Below are positions 16,461 to 25,205 of a stretch of 64,000 nucleotides of DNA, one piece after another. The position numbers were made by a program, and so were the translations under genes. Under the pieces are notes generated by a model. The model did not search any database. It was not told the DNA's origin and saw only the letters and a program-made list of their open reading frames with translations. Position 1 is the first letter of the stretch, and each line of letters opens with the position of its first letter. Source of the stretch: Nocardia sp. CY41 (GTDB lineage: Bacteria > Actinomycetota > Actinomycetes > Mycobacteriales > Mycobacteriaceae); contig NZ_VUOS01000007.1 of the NCBI RefSeq assembly GCF_009829325.1, positions 248,001 to 312,000 on the forward strand. Direction: 5' to 3'.

Positions 16461-17339
16461 GTGAACTACCAGCAGGGACCGTATATCGATGGTCCCGGGA
16501 GCCGACCGTCCGCGCCTTCGCCGCAGAGCGGCCAGGCGGGTCCGGGTATCGCCCAGGAGGGGCAGAGGAGTCTTGGCGACCCGTTGCCACCCGGACGAGC
16601 CGTTTCGGGCGCTGCTGCACAGCCGGGTCAGGCCGGCTGGGCCAGTCCACCGCAACCTGCACAGATGAGCACCGGTTCCCCGCAACCGAACGCCGGGGGG
16701 TTCAACGGGTCGGCGCAAACGCATTGGGGCGGTAGTCCGATGCCGTCCAACCAGCTGTACCCGAATCCATATATGCCGGAGCCCGTTTTGTACCGCGGGA
16801 CGACATATTTCGTGCCGCCGCCGATGCATACTGTCGACCGGCCGAGATTGCGGTTCTTTCAGAACGTCGAGCGCCACCCGGTGGAAGCCTTCCGGCCCGA
16901 GCCAGGCGAGACAGGCATCGTGGTCGACACGTCCTACTTCCGGTGGTGGATCGCGGGCCCGGTATATGCGACGACCGGACCGCGCATTTATGTGAACGGC
17001 ACCGAAGTACCCACTGCCTCCTGGGGTCCTACCTACATCCCCGTGGCCCCTGGGCTCCACCGAGTCGAAGTTCTGACGCGGGGTGTCAACCTTCTCGTCA
17101 GGTTCTTCGTCCGCGCGTGGGACTCCGATATGGGACCGGCGGAGACCGTCGTGCCGGTAGAACCCGGATGCCGCACGACGGTGTACTACCGCTCTCCGGC
17201 GTTCTACCTTCTGCCCGGGGCAATGGGTCCGAAGCCGCCGAGGTGGCCGGGGCTCAACTGGATCCGTACCAGCTGGATCGCCTTCGGCGCACTGTTCGCC
17301 CTGATGTTTACGGCGGTGGTTCTGAACATCCTCGACTGA
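16461..17339 (+). CDS. Proline-rich protein with C-terminal membrane anchor
   Basis: This 292-residue protein starts with about 100 residues rich in Pro, Gly, Gln and Ser. A beta-rich domain follows (about 130-250, with YFRWWIAGPVYATTGPRIYVNG and APGLHRVEVLTRGVNLLVRFFVRAW), then one C-terminal membrane helix (about 270-290). Topology is probably cytosolic N-terminal part with a tail anchor. It is the last gene of the 14600 operon and could hold the type VII substrate or its target at the membrane. No family is recognised with confidence. Confidence 0.5.
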   Translation: MNYQQGPYIDGPGSRPSAPSPQSGQAGPGIAQEGQRSLGDPLPPGRAVSGAAAQPGQAGWASPPQPAQMSTGSPQPNAGGFNGSAQTHWGGSPMPSNQLYPNPYMPEPVLYRGTTYFVPPPMHTVDRPRLRFFQNVERHPVEAFRPEPGETGIVVDTSYFRWWIAGPVYATTGPRIYVNGTEVPTASWGPTYIPVAPGLHRVEVLTRGVNLLVRFFVRAWDSDMGPAETVVPVEPGCRTTVYYRSPAFYLLPGAMGPKPPRWPGLNWIRTSWIAFGALFALMFTAVVLNILD

Positions 17340-17402
17340 GCTGTGGAAGCGCCGCGCCGCTCCGGCCGCAACTGGTGCTGGGGCGGCCCGGGGTCCGATG
17401 CG

Positions 17403-18191
17403 TCAGGTGTAACTCGGATCGTTTTCCTCGCGAAAGGCTGTGATCGTCGCATGGACGACTCGGTCGAGTTGGGTTCGTAATTCGGTGGTGTCGGCGGGGA
17501 CGGCCTTGATGGTGGCTCCGCTGCGGACGAGATAGCGGCCGTCGGGATAGTCCATCACGTGGAAGCCGCGGGAGGGCGCTGGCCGGTTGTCCCATGCGGG
17601 GCCCGCGTACACCGCGACGTGGGCGATGGTGGTGCGGGGGCGTTCGAAGAACTGCTCGGCTCGGGCGCGGGGCGGGGGTGGCGCACCCACGCGGTACGGC
17701 TCGTCGTCCTCGGCGTCGAGTTCGTGCCGAGAGATCTCGATGCCGGTGCCGCTGCCGCGTGGGGCGTCGGGCAGCAGATCGATGACCCGACGGCTCACGT
17801 CCTCCGCGCTGAGCAGCGACATCCGCACCGCCCCACCGCGATCCGGCGACGAGGTGGGTTCTTGTACCAGCAGCACGGCATGCCGATAGTGCACGGCCGC
17901 GTGCACGCGCAGTTTGTCTCTTCCGTTGAAGCCCGCCATCTCGATGCGTGCCTCGGGTTCGGCCAAAACGCGCAGTGCGCTGTAGAGGGACTCGTCCAGG
18001 CGACGGTGCAGTCCGGCGGCTTCGGACTTCCACTCCGACTCGTAATCGGCGACGGTCTCCGCGGTAGATCGGAACTGCAAGGGGTATGGCAGCACGTCGC
18101 GCTCGACGGCTCGCCACAGCACCGTGAAGCCGAGTGCGGAGAACGACCAATCCCGTCGGCTCACGAAGCCGGCTCCGTCGTCATGCACCAC
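17403..18191 (-). CDS. espG: EspG-family ESX substrate chaperone
   Basis: This 262-residue protein begins with WSFSALGFTVLWRAVERDVLPYPL, the usual opening of EspG proteins. Alternating strands and helices follow over the full family length. EspG proteins bind the tip of PE-PPE heterodimers in the cytosol and carry them to their ESX machine. It is the last gene of a minus-strand set with a PPE-like gene (18232), a PE-like gene (19533) and a DUF3558 lipoprotein gene (19923), which fits a dedicated chaperone-substrate unit. The start may be ATG 18191 or GTG 18164, and the latter has GGAG 9 bases upstream. Confidence 0.72.
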   Translation of the reverse strand: MVHDDGAGFVSRRDWSFSALGFTVLWRAVERDVLPYPLQFRSTAETVADYESEWKSEAAGLHRRLDESLYSALRVLAEPEARIEMAGFNGRDKLRVHAAVHYRHAVLLVQEPTSSPDRGGAVRMSLLSAEDVSRRVIDLLPDAPRGSGTGIEISRHELDAEDDEPYRVGAPPPPRARAEQFFERPRTTIAHVAVYAGPAWDNRPAPSRGFHVMDYPDGRYLVRSGATIKAVPADTTELRTQLDRVVHATITAFREENDPSYT

Positions 18192-18231
18192 GGCCGTATT
18201 CTGCGTGGCACGGTGTCGGCACCCGGATCGC

Positions 18232-19518
18232 TCATTCGCCGATCACCGGCGGCACCGACTTCACCCTGTTCTCCGCACCGAGACCGGTGAGTTCCTCGCC
18301 GTTGCGCTGGTTCACCAAGTAGTCCTTCGTCTGGTGTTCCTTGTCGTCGTCGCCCTTACCGCGGGCGCCCGGCGCCATCATGCCCGGCATGCCGCTCGTT
18401 CCCGGTCGGCCTGCGCCGGGACGCGCGGACGCGGCGGCGGGAACGCCGCCCGGGACGCCGGGGACACCGTTGACGCTGCGGCCCGGCGCAGGAGTCCCCA
18501 GGCCGGGCATCCCCGGGCCGGGAGCGGTCGGGCTCGGCGTGCTCGGAGAGCCGGGACTCGGTGTTCCGGGGCGGGGCAGTGCGGGATCGGTGCCAGGATT
18601 TGTGCTCGCCGGTTGGGTCGACGGGCTCGTGCCAGCAGGCGCGGTCGTGGTCTGCTCCGGCGTGCTTTCTTGCTCGGCAACAGGATCCGTACTCGACTGG
18701 ACAGTGTTCTCCGGCGTGTTCTCGGTACCAGGTCGTTGTGTTGGGTCCACCGTGGCGGCTCTATCGCCGGAGTCGGTAGCGGACGACGACGGCTGCCAAC
18801 CGCCGTTCGACACGGACGGCTGATCGCCGGAATCGTGCACCGGGTTGTACGGCTTGGGCACCAGCGGAACGCCGGTGTCGGCTTCCCGGACGGCAGGATA
18901 GAAGACGTTCTTGACGACGTTCACGCTCGCATCGTGCGCGGCATCGTCGCGATGCTGGTTCAACTTCCAGGTCGGACCCGGCACCCAGCTCGCGACATCG
19001 CTGGTCCAGGTATGAGCCGGCGCTTCCTGGACGGCGGGCCGGGTGACCTCGATGCCCGAGCGGATGATCTTCACCTTCTCGGCGACGATCTGCACCGAAC
19101 TGATCAGCCCGCTGGACTTGTCGACGTAGTCCTTGATCCCGTTCGCCGCGGCCGTCGCCGCCACCCCTTCCCATCTGCCTTCCATGGCTTTGCCGATCTC
19201 CGGCGCGAAACCCCGCAAACCCTGCTCCAGCCGATTGCGAATGGACTCCCATCGTTGATGCAGCGCGACGACATCGGTGATCGACATCGCCTGCACACGC
19301 TGATAGAGATCGTCGATCCCGTCCGGATTCTTGTACGCGGTCTCCGGAACTTTCGGCGACTGGCTCTGCAGATCGGTACCCGCTCGCATGATTTCGGCGA
19401 TGCGGTTGCGTGCGATGGCCGCGTCGGGGCTCTCGTCGCGCGAACCGCTGTCCGGCGGACCCGATTTCGACTGCTCCAGCAGGGCGGCGCTGATCGCTAC
19501 CAAGAACGGCAGACCCAT
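18232..19518 (-). CDS. PPE-like ESX substrate with long Pro/Thr/Ser-rich tail
   Basis: This 428-residue protein has an N-terminal helical part (1-220), including LHQRWESIRNRLEQGLRGFAPEIGKAMEGRWEGVAATAA. That segment has the paired helices and W-containing turn of nocardial PPE-like proteins. The second half is low-complexity (Pro, Gly, Thr, Ser), then a charged end. A weak hydrophobic N terminus does not look like a Sec signal. The protein is predicted to pair with the 124-residue protein encoded upstream, to be bound by EspG encoded downstream, and to leave the cell through an ESX system not present in this window. Confidence 0.62.
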   Translation of the reverse strand: MGLPFLVAISAALLEQSKSGPPDSGSRDESPDAAIARNRIAEIMRAGTDLQSQSPKVPETAYKNPDGIDDLYQRVQAMSITDVVALHQRWESIRNRLEQGLRGFAPEIGKAMEGRWEGVAATAAANGIKDYVDKSSGLISSVQIVAEKVKIIRSGIEVTRPAVQEAPAHTWTSDVASWVPGPTWKLNQHRDDAAHDASVNVVKNVFYPAVREADTGVPLVPKPYNPVHDSGDQPSVSNGGWQPSSSATDSGDRAATVDPTQRPGTENTPENTVQSSTDPVAEQESTPEQTTTAPAGTSPSTQPASTNPGTDPALPRPGTPSPGSPSTPSPTAPGPGMPGLGTPAPGRSVNGVPGVPGGVPAAASARPGAGRPGTSGMPGMMAPGARGKGDDDKEHQTKDYLVNQRNGEELTGLGAENRVKSVPPVIGE

Positions 19519-19532
19519 GATTCATCCCCCGG

Positions 19533-19907
19533 TCAGTTCAGCAGATTGCTCGTGTCTTGCGCATTGGAGTCGTCCTGCGCGCCGATGCGGTCCACGGAAA
19601 TCTGGATGGTATCACGTATGAGGGTGAGTACCTCGATGTGCTCTCTGAGAGCGGAGTCCACATCGCCATCGCCGCCGATTGCCTTCGCACCCAGCATGTT
19701 TGCCAGCTCATCGGCGCAGTCGAAGTTGCCGAGACCCGTGACCGTCTCGACGTCTTTGAGGTTCGTGCGGAGAGAGTTGTACAGCTGGATCTGGCGGTCG
19801 CACGCATCCCAGCACTCTTTCGCGACCGAGCGGTCCAAGAAGAGACGGCCCGCTTTCGCTTCGTCTGCGAGGTATCGCCAGCGCGATACCTCCTCGTCCA
19901 TTGCCAT
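19533..19907 (-). CDS. Small helical PE-like/WXG-like partner protein
   Basis: This 124-residue, acidic, all-helical protein has AAGGAG eight bases before its ATG. Two long helices (about 10-48 and 80-115) are separated by a loop, with two Cys residues (CWDACDRQ). It lies 14 bases before the PPE-like gene and after the DUF3558 gene, the place where the small partner of a PPE protein is expected. The assignment rests on position and helix layout, not on a clear PE motif. Confidence 0.5.
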   Translation of the reverse strand: MAMDEEVSRWRYLADEAKAGRLFLDRSVAKECWDACDRQIQLYNSLRTNLKDVETVTGLGNFDCADELANMLGAKAIGGDGDVDSALREHIEVLTLIRDTIQISVDRIGAQDDSNAQDTSNLLN

Positions 19908-19922
19908 AGATGATCTCCTTGG

Positions 19923-20465
19923 TCAACGCGGAAAGATCGGGACCAGAGTCTCAGCGGCTGTCAGCGCCCTGGCGCAAGGGGCGATCGGGTTCTTCGATGA
20001 TGCATGGTTGTAAATCGTAATGCTCAGTGCGCCATGGCTTGCAGGAAAGACCAGATCGCAGTCTTCGTCGAACTTGTCTTTCGCCCGACGGTACTGAACG
20101 CCGCTTCGGTCGCCGACTGAGATATCAGTGAATTGGATGTTCCCCTCCTTCTTTTTGAAGTCATCCACTGAATGAATTGTCGACCAGACGCCGAGTGCGA
20201 AGTCCGGACTGCTCCAGTTGCAGTGCTTCCATCCGGGCTCTTCGACGCCGCTGACCCCGGACTCTTTCGTCGACGGACTTACGCCGATTTTTTGAAGTAT
20301 CTGGTCCGGTACCTGCGTGCACGGATCCCACAGGGCGGCTGTGGCAGCCGACGTGTCGATCGCCGTGCTGGGCGTGGCAGTTCCGTTCGTGCCCGATTCG
20401 CACCCCGAGGCGACCAGCACCACTCCAGCGAGCGCCGCAACCGTCGCCGTCGTCCGTCGTCCCAC
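19923..20465 (-). CDS. DUF3558-type lipoprotein
   Basis: This 180-residue lipoprotein has a short signal peptide ending in the lipobox LVASGC. The mature part has the Cys pattern of DUF3558 (WDPCTQVPDQIL, WKHCNWSS and a late CARALTAAE), with a beta-rich core. DUF3558 lipoproteins are common in Nocardia and relatives and often stand first in operons with PPE- and EspG-like genes, as here. It probably sits on the outer face of the cytoplasmic membrane. Its function is unknown. Confidence 0.75.
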   Translation of the reverse strand: MGRRTTATVAALAGVVLVASGCESGTNGTATPSTAIDTSAATAALWDPCTQVPDQILQKIGVSPSTKESGVSGVEEPGWKHCNWSSPDFALGVWSTIHSVDDFKKKEGNIQFTDISVGDRSGVQYRRAKDKFDEDCDLVFPASHGALSITIYNHASSKNPIAPCARALTAAETLVPIFPR

Positions 20466-20617
20466 CGAAAGCCTCCCGATCCGGGCCGTTGAAGTCGTCC
20501 CTGAAGTCTATGACGCACTCACGGGGCTGCCGGTTCCATCGGAATCGGGTGCGTTCGGATCGGGAGTCTCGGGGCCTTGCGCCATCCGAGGGGCGGAAGC
20601 GCAGGTCCGTGATGTTG

Positions 20618-21115
20618 CTACGAGTGGTCTCGTGGCCGGTCCGGTCCCTGGAAACCGTAGGGATGGTGCGGAGTTCGATCCGCGCAGATGATGACCAACT
20701 GCACGACGGTGCTGATGTGTGGGCGGAACGCGTCGCGCGGTGCGACGACCCACCATCGGTAGCCGGTCCGTTCGTCAGTGGGCGAGGGGAGCAGTATCTC
20801 GCCGCCGTCGGGGACGATCGTCGCGGACGCGCGCAGCAGTGCGATGAAGATGTCGGTGTCGTCGGCGAGCTGGTGGGTGTCGTCGGAGCGGACGAGAATC
20901 GTCCAGCGTCCGGAGCCGTGTGCGATGACGGGACCGAGCAAGTATTGCCTGGCGAGGTCGGCGTGGACCATCCTGCCGAGCTGTCCGGGTACCGTGACCG
21001 CGCCTACCTCCCCTGCGCGCAGAGTGATTCGTCGAGTCTCCTCGTGCACGTAGCACGGCAGCCCGTGGACGTGCCGGTAGCGCAGGCAGCGGGCGAGGGT
21101 GGGATCTGTATTCAC
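20618..21115 (-). CDS. Conserved-looking hypothetical protein, last gene of a small operon
   Basis: This 165-residue cytosolic protein has a balanced composition. An Arg/His-rich start (ARCLRYRHVHGLPCYVHEETRR) leads into alternating strands with GRWTILVRSDD and GYRWWVVAPRD. It follows the two small genes at 21234-21652 on the same strand, and the three lie divergent from the XRE-TPR regulator at 21928. I do not recognise a domain. A link to the regulator is inferred only from position. Confidence 0.5.
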   Translation of the reverse strand: MNTDPTLARCLRYRHVHGLPCYVHEETRRITLRAGEVGAVTVPGQLGRMVHADLARQYLLGPVIAHGSGRWTILVRSDDTHQLADDTDIFIALLRASATIVPDGGEILLPSPTDERTGYRWWVVAPRDAFRPHISTVVQLVIICADRTPHHPYGFQGPDRPRDHS

Positions 21116-21233
21116 GGCCGCTCTGTCAGCAGGAAGCTGGGGTAGGTCGGCCTCGTTCGAGGCGGTTGGATCGCATCGTTGCAGTCTCCGTTGCAGTTTC
21201 GAGGGTGGAGGTAGTTGTGTCCGGGCGGAGCGA

Positions 21234-21440
21234 TCAGTCCCACAGTTGCGCGCAGGGGAGGTGCGGGAGATCGTCGTCCAAGTCGTCGTCGACGGTCACC
21301 GTGATGTCGGGGAACCGTTGCGCCAGTGCGCCTGCGACGCTTTCGGCCTGTTCGGCGCTCGCCTGGTAGTCCAGGCGCAGTGGGCCGGTTTCGATTCGGA
21401 TGTGGCGGCGGTCCGGAGCCCCGGGGGCCGCTGCGTTCAC
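21234..21440 (-). CDS. Small acidic hypothetical protein
   Basis: This 68-residue protein has a beta-alpha-beta feel (IRIETGPLRLDY, then ASAEQAESVAGALAQRFP, then ITVTVDDDLDDD). Its ATG overlaps the stop of the upstream gene in an ATGA. It is probably translated together with its neighbours. Function unknown. Confidence 0.55.
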   Translation of the reverse strand: MNAAAPGAPDRRHIRIETGPLRLDYQASAEQAESVAGALAQRFPDITVTVDDDLDDDLPHLPCAQLWD

Positions 21441-21652
21441 TGCGGCCTGCTCGGGTCCGGCACCATCCGTCCGCTGTCGACCAGCACTTGCCGTGCTGCC
21501 GCTTTGCGTGCGCAGTGTTTCGCGCGGCAGGCCACATGGATCTGCATCACGTCATGGGCCTGGCGGATATCGAAGGGCTGCATCGGCGCTTGGTGGGCGG
21601 CCGCGTCACACAGCGCGATGAATTGGTACATGGCGAGGGAGTGCGTGGACAC
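21437..21652 (-). CDS. Small His/Cys-containing protein
   Basis: This 71-residue protein starts at GTG 21652, six bases after AGAGAGG. A longer frame upstream would run into the divergent promoter. It carries a compact H-x3-C-x4-C-x2-K pattern (HVACRAKHCARKAAARQVL) that could bind a metal. Similar small proteins are often found next to XRE-TPR regulators in actinobacteria, as here. The function is unknown. Confidence 0.5.
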   Translation of the reverse strand: MSTHSLAMYQFIALCDAAAHQAPMQPFDIRQAHDVMQIHVACRAKHCARKAAARQVLVDSGRMVPDPSRPQ

Positions 21653-21927
21653 GGGAAACCTCTCTGTTTCGCGGATCGATCGGTGCCCGGTACCGGGGGC
21701 TCTCGCCACCGGCCCGCCACTCTGGCGGGCCGGTGCGCCGCAGGCATGCGGCGTCGCCCCGGCACCGGGCACCCGCGACCGAACGTAGGTTGTGCGAAAG
21801 CCGAGGTGGGAGCACGGATCGCGGTTTCCGTTCCGGCTATCCGAAGAGCCGTATATCCTGCCGGTGCAGTCGCTTTCGGGGTAAAAGCTGTGGGGAAATT
21901 CGACCAACGATCGGGGGACGCCGGGCC

Positions 21928-23148
21928 ATGCACATGACCACGGGGGAGGTGATCCGACGGATCAGGAAATCCGTCGGCATGACGCAGACGGAACTGGGCG
22001 CGCTCATCAACTTCTCCCAGCCCGCCGTCTCCGGCCTGGAGCGCGGCGGCCCGGCCTCGCACGACGTTCGGGTCTTGCGGCTCGTAGCCCGTGCACTGGG
22101 CGTTCCGCTTGCCATACTGGTAGTGGAGTCGGACCGGGAGGCAGATGTGGACCGTCGCAACTTCTTCAAAGCAGGGGCATCGGTAAGCGCGGGGGCTGCC
22201 ATGATGTCGGTATCCGCCTCCGCGAACGCCGCGTCGGCGTCCGCCGGGAAAGTCGGCGCGAGCGACGTGGAAGCCATCATCGACAGCGTGAACCAGATCC
22301 ACGAACTCGATCTGGTGGTCGGCGGCGACCGGTTGTGCCGGGTGGCGGCCAACCAAGTCCGCTATGTCGAGCAGCTTCTGGACCAAGGCAGTTACACCGA
22401 GCAGGTCGGGCGGGCGCTCACCAGCGCTGCCGCCGAGATGATGACCGCCGCCGGGTGGGTGCACTACGACGCCGGGCGTCTGGACGATGCGCGGCGGTAC
22501 TACGCGGACGCGGCGAACGCCGCGAATGCGGCGGGTGATGGGATCGCTGCGGCGCATGCGCTGGGGAATGCCAGCTGTCTGATGATCAGCCTTCCCGGAG
22601 ACATGCGAAAGAACCCGTTGGCGGTGCAATATGTGCAGGCTGCGTCACAGGCATCGCTCCGTGATGGCGGTCCGAAGCTTCGAGCGCTAATGGCAATCCG
22701 GGAAGCTGAAGCCCACGGTGCGCGTGGAGACAAGACCGCGATGAACGCCGCGATAAGCCGGGCATTCCGTGCATACGAATCCACTCGGGGGCATGATCCG
22801 GACTGGGTGTTCTTACCTGAGTCGGAACTCGATCTCGTCATCGGGAAAGCGCAGATGTGGGCGGGTGAGTATGAGAGTGCGACTACTCATATGCAAGCCG
22901 CTATCGATGGCTCGTCGGCTTGGCCGAGAGAGCGGGCAGCGGGTCAGCTCAACCTCGCACGCAACTTCATCAACGCGGGTGACGTCGCGCGAGCATGCTC
23001 ACTGCTCACCGACAACTACGACACCATCGCCGGCCTCGCGTCCACCCGCCTGCACCAGCGAATCGACGCGATCGCCAACCTGGTTCGCACGCATGCCGCG
23101 GTTCCGGAGGTGCGGGAATTCCTCGGCAGGCGCGCCGCGCAGGTCTAG
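21928..23148 (+). CDS. XRE-family regulator with TPR-like sensor domain
   Basis: This 406-residue protein has an N-terminal XRE helix-turn-helix (about 5-60: VIRRIRKSVGMTQTELG, then SQPAVSGLERG). A short linker contains the stretch DRRNFFKAGASVSAGAAM, which looks like a decayed Tat-type segment. A long helical TPR-like domain follows (about 110-400, e.g. GWVHYDAGRLDDARRYYADA). Related actinobacterial proteins respond to signals through the TPR part and control a nearby gene. The likely target here is the divergent operon 21652-20618, with the operator in 21653-21927. ATG 21928 marks the first codon of the HTH domain. Confidence 0.78.
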   Translation: MHMTTGEVIRRIRKSVGMTQTELGALINFSQPAVSGLERGGPASHDVRVLRLVARALGVPLAILVVESDREADVDRRNFFKAGASVSAGAAMMSVSASANAASASAGKVGASDVEAIIDSVNQIHELDLVVGGDRLCRVAANQVRYVEQLLDQGSYTEQVGRALTSAAAEMMTAAGWVHYDAGRLDDARRYYADAANAANAAGDGIAAAHALGNASCLMISLPGDMRKNPLAVQYVQAASQASLRDGGPKLRALMAIREAEAHGARGDKTAMNAAISRAFRAYESTRGHDPDWVFLPESELDLVIGKAQMWAGEYESATTHMQAAIDGSSAWPRERAAGQLNLARNFINAGDVARACSLLTDNYDTIAGLASTRLHQRIDAIANLVRTHAAVPEVREFLGRRAAQV

Positions 23149-23656
23149 CCGCAGGGAACAGAGGAGACTCCCTGATCCGGCTCGGCGGGCACGCGCGGTT
23201 CCTGCGGTACCGAGCGCGTGGTTCGTTTCGCCGTCGACGATCTGCGGCGACAGCAGGAAACTCTTCTCCGCGCCGGCAAGCCGTTCGCCGAAGGCGGCGG
23301 AGGGATGCCATCGCTGTTCGTTCGACGGCTCGCGGGATCGCGGCCGAAACTCGGCGCACGCCCGTTCGATCGGAGGCCCTTGCTCACAAGCCACCTCATG
23401 GCGGTTCAGGCACGCCGGCTCTCTAGTAGACGACCGTTTTGCCCTGCCTTCGCTTCGGCGGTGTTCGCGGGGAGCGCGGCTGTGTCATCGCCTCTACGCA
23501 TCCCGGAGTCGGTGTCCTGGACCGCGATCACCGGCGCGCTGCTGGACGAAGGCGGTGTCGCACGGCAGCGACCGATCGGGTGGACCGAAGTCGCACCGAA
23601 AACGGCAGCGCCTCCGCGTCGTGCAGACGAGGAGGCGCTTGCTCGGATCCAAGGGC
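23149..23656. other. Gene-free stretch with a transglycosylase terminator
   Basis: About 500 bases with only Arg/Pro/Ala-rich shadow frames. Its right end holds the hairpin at 23607-23639. The rest shows nothing I can name and could be decayed coding DNA. Confidence 0.35.
23607..23639 (-). terminator. Terminator of the transglycosylase gene
   Basis: A 9-bp perfect stem (23607-23615 with 23631-23639) encloses a further 4-bp stem (CGTC/GACG) after one mismatch. It lies 17 bases after the stop of the minus-strand gene at 23657. Confidence 0.7.
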
Positions 23657-24241
23657 TCAGTAGGCCCCGTTGACGTTGTCCATCGAGCCGTACCGGTGCG
23701 CCGCGTAGTTGCAGGCGGCGGTGATGTTGGCGACCGGGTCCCAGATGTCGAAGGCGGTGCCGTCGACGTGGTAGGCGTTGAAGGTCGGGTCGATCACTTG
23801 CAGCAGGCCCTTGGAGGGGGTGCCTTTGGCGGCGTTGGAGTCCGACAGGTTGATGGCGCGGGGATTGCCGCCGGATTCCCGCATGATGTTGCGGTGGATG
23901 CCCTCGTAGCTCCCCGGAATCCCGTGCAGGCGCATGACGTCGAGGGACTGGCGAATCCAGCCGTCGAGATTGTCCTCGTAGACCGGGGGCGGCGCGGGCA
24001 GGAAGCCCTGCGGCGCCGGCGCGGGCAGTCCCGGCACCGCGGGCAGCTCCGGTAGCGCGGGCAGTCCCGGCAGGGCCGGGAGATCGAACGGCGCGGCGAC
24101 CGGCGTCACCGGGGCCGCAGTGCTGTCGTCGGCCACCGCCACACCGGCGGAGAAGCCGACGGCGATCACGCCGACGGTCGCGGCGATGGCAGCGCCCTTG
24201 ACGAGTGACGGGCGGCGGAAAGAAAGGCGTGCGTCAGGCAT
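23657..24241 (-). CDS. Secreted lytic transglycosylase-like protein
   Basis: This 194-residue protein starts at ATG 24241, chosen because it begins the positively charged n-region of a Sec signal peptide (hydrophobic core AAIAATVGVIAVGFSAGVAVA). A Pro/Leu/Ala repeat linker (ALPGLPALPELPAVPGLPAP) is followed by an SLT-type domain. The putative catalytic Glu is in IMRESGGNP, with KGLLQVIDPTFNAY after it. It would cleave the glycan strands of peptidoglycan outside the cell. It is smaller than usual lytic transglycosylases and resembles the secreted SLT proteins of Nocardia and Rhodococcus. Confidence 0.82.
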   Translation of the reverse strand: MPDARLSFRRPSLVKGAAIAATVGVIAVGFSAGVAVADDSTAAPVTPVAAPFDLPALPGLPALPELPAVPGLPAPAPQGFLPAPPPVYEDNLDGWIRQSLDVMRLHGIPGSYEGIHRNIMRESGGNPRAINLSDSNAAKGTPSKGLLQVIDPTFNAYHVDGTAFDIWDPVANITAACNYAAHRYGSMDNVNGAY

Positions 24242-24959
24242 CGAGAAATCAGTTCCTTGTTCGTGCGGCGATCCGGCCGGAAAAACCAGCGCGGGATCCA
24301 CGGCGAGACCTGGTCAGGTGTTCGCCGTCTCGGCTCGTGTGCGGTTTTCGGATTTCGTTGTGAAAGCCAGGGTTCGAATCCTGGCGGCGCGACGCGGTGC
24401 ACAAGTCGGGGCGGTGCCCTACGGTGCCGCTGCCGTACCCGGAGAGAAACAAGCCGTTGGAGCTGTGGAGCTGGTTTCTCGGGTCTCTTCCGGACCTGAT
24501 CTCAGCTTGATCACGACGGGTGAATATTTGGTGAATGAAAAATTAATGTTCGGAATTGTCGATCTTGGGTTGCCCTGGCCCGGTATGGAAACGGCGCGCC
24601 GACCTGGACTTTTGCATGTAAACGTGATTTGCGTCACAAGTAGTGAATTGGCAGTAACGAGACCAATATGTCTCGATCCGATCACTGAGACCGCTGAATC
24701 AGGGTGGATGACAACCGTCCGACGCAAGTTATGGGTGAATCGAACGCGCCGAGTGACGGCGATCGAAATCCTTCCGAGCGCATCCGAGCGTGTCGCCGTA
24801 AATGGCGGTTCGGTGCTTCGAACGCTTCTCTCGAAAGCGGAAGCGACCGTATGACAAGGGGATCACTCCCATGTTCGAACGAGATCCTCTAGCCCCCAGT
24901 GCATTGCCGGTGGCAAGGGTTCTGCGACCCCGGATCTGGAGACGGCCACGAGGCGGGTG
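24242..24959. other. Long gene-poor region upstream of the transglycosylase gene
   Basis: About 720 bases without a supported gene. It includes an A/T-richer part around 24510-24680, unlike the flanks. At 24364-24383 there is a tRNA T-arm look-alike on the plus strand with an extra base in the stem and no matching acceptor stem upstream. I could not recognise a ydaO/c-di-AMP riboswitch, which often precedes such cell-wall genes in actinobacteria. Confidence 0.35.
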
Positions 24960-25205
24960 TCATGGCCTGCGCCGGGCACTGCGAGCATCGAAGGGGCAAG
25001 GCCGTCGTAGTCGTGGCGGTGCCTGCAATCCGCCGACCAGCTCCGCGCCTTGGAATGCGGATTGCGCGACCGTGGCGGTGAACTCTTCCCGCTCGGCGAC
25101 TGGATTGCGGCCGCGCGTTGCCTGGAAGACCAGGTAGTGATGGTTCGACCGGTCGCGGAATTCCTGCACGAGTCGTGGCTTCCCGACTCGTCGGCGACCG
25201 GTCAC
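24960..25205 (-). pseudogene. Remnant of a P-loop ATPase gene (N-terminal part only)
   Basis: Eighty-one codons read TGRRRVGKPRLVQEF near the start and then YLVFQATRGRNPVAEREEF. This is the start of an archaeal-type/DUF234-like AAA ATPase, where a Walker A of the form GRRRVGKT is expected. Here the Thr after Lys is Pro, the strand before the P-loop is missing, and the frame ends in basic low-complexity sequence with no Walker B. Full-length relatives have 400 or more residues, so this is a decayed copy. Confidence 0.55.

Noticed and set aside
24364..24383. tRNA T-arm-like sequence (GCCAGG, GTTCGAAT loop, CCTGGC)
   Set aside because: An extra base breaks the standard T-stem/loop register, and no matching 5' acceptor strand, D-arm or anticodon arm lies upstream. 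It is not a tRNA gene.
24242..24510. ydaO/c-di-AMP riboswitch before the transglycosylase gene
   Set aside because: Such switches often precede cell-wall hydrolase genes in actinobacteria, but the conserved core segments could not be recognised here.
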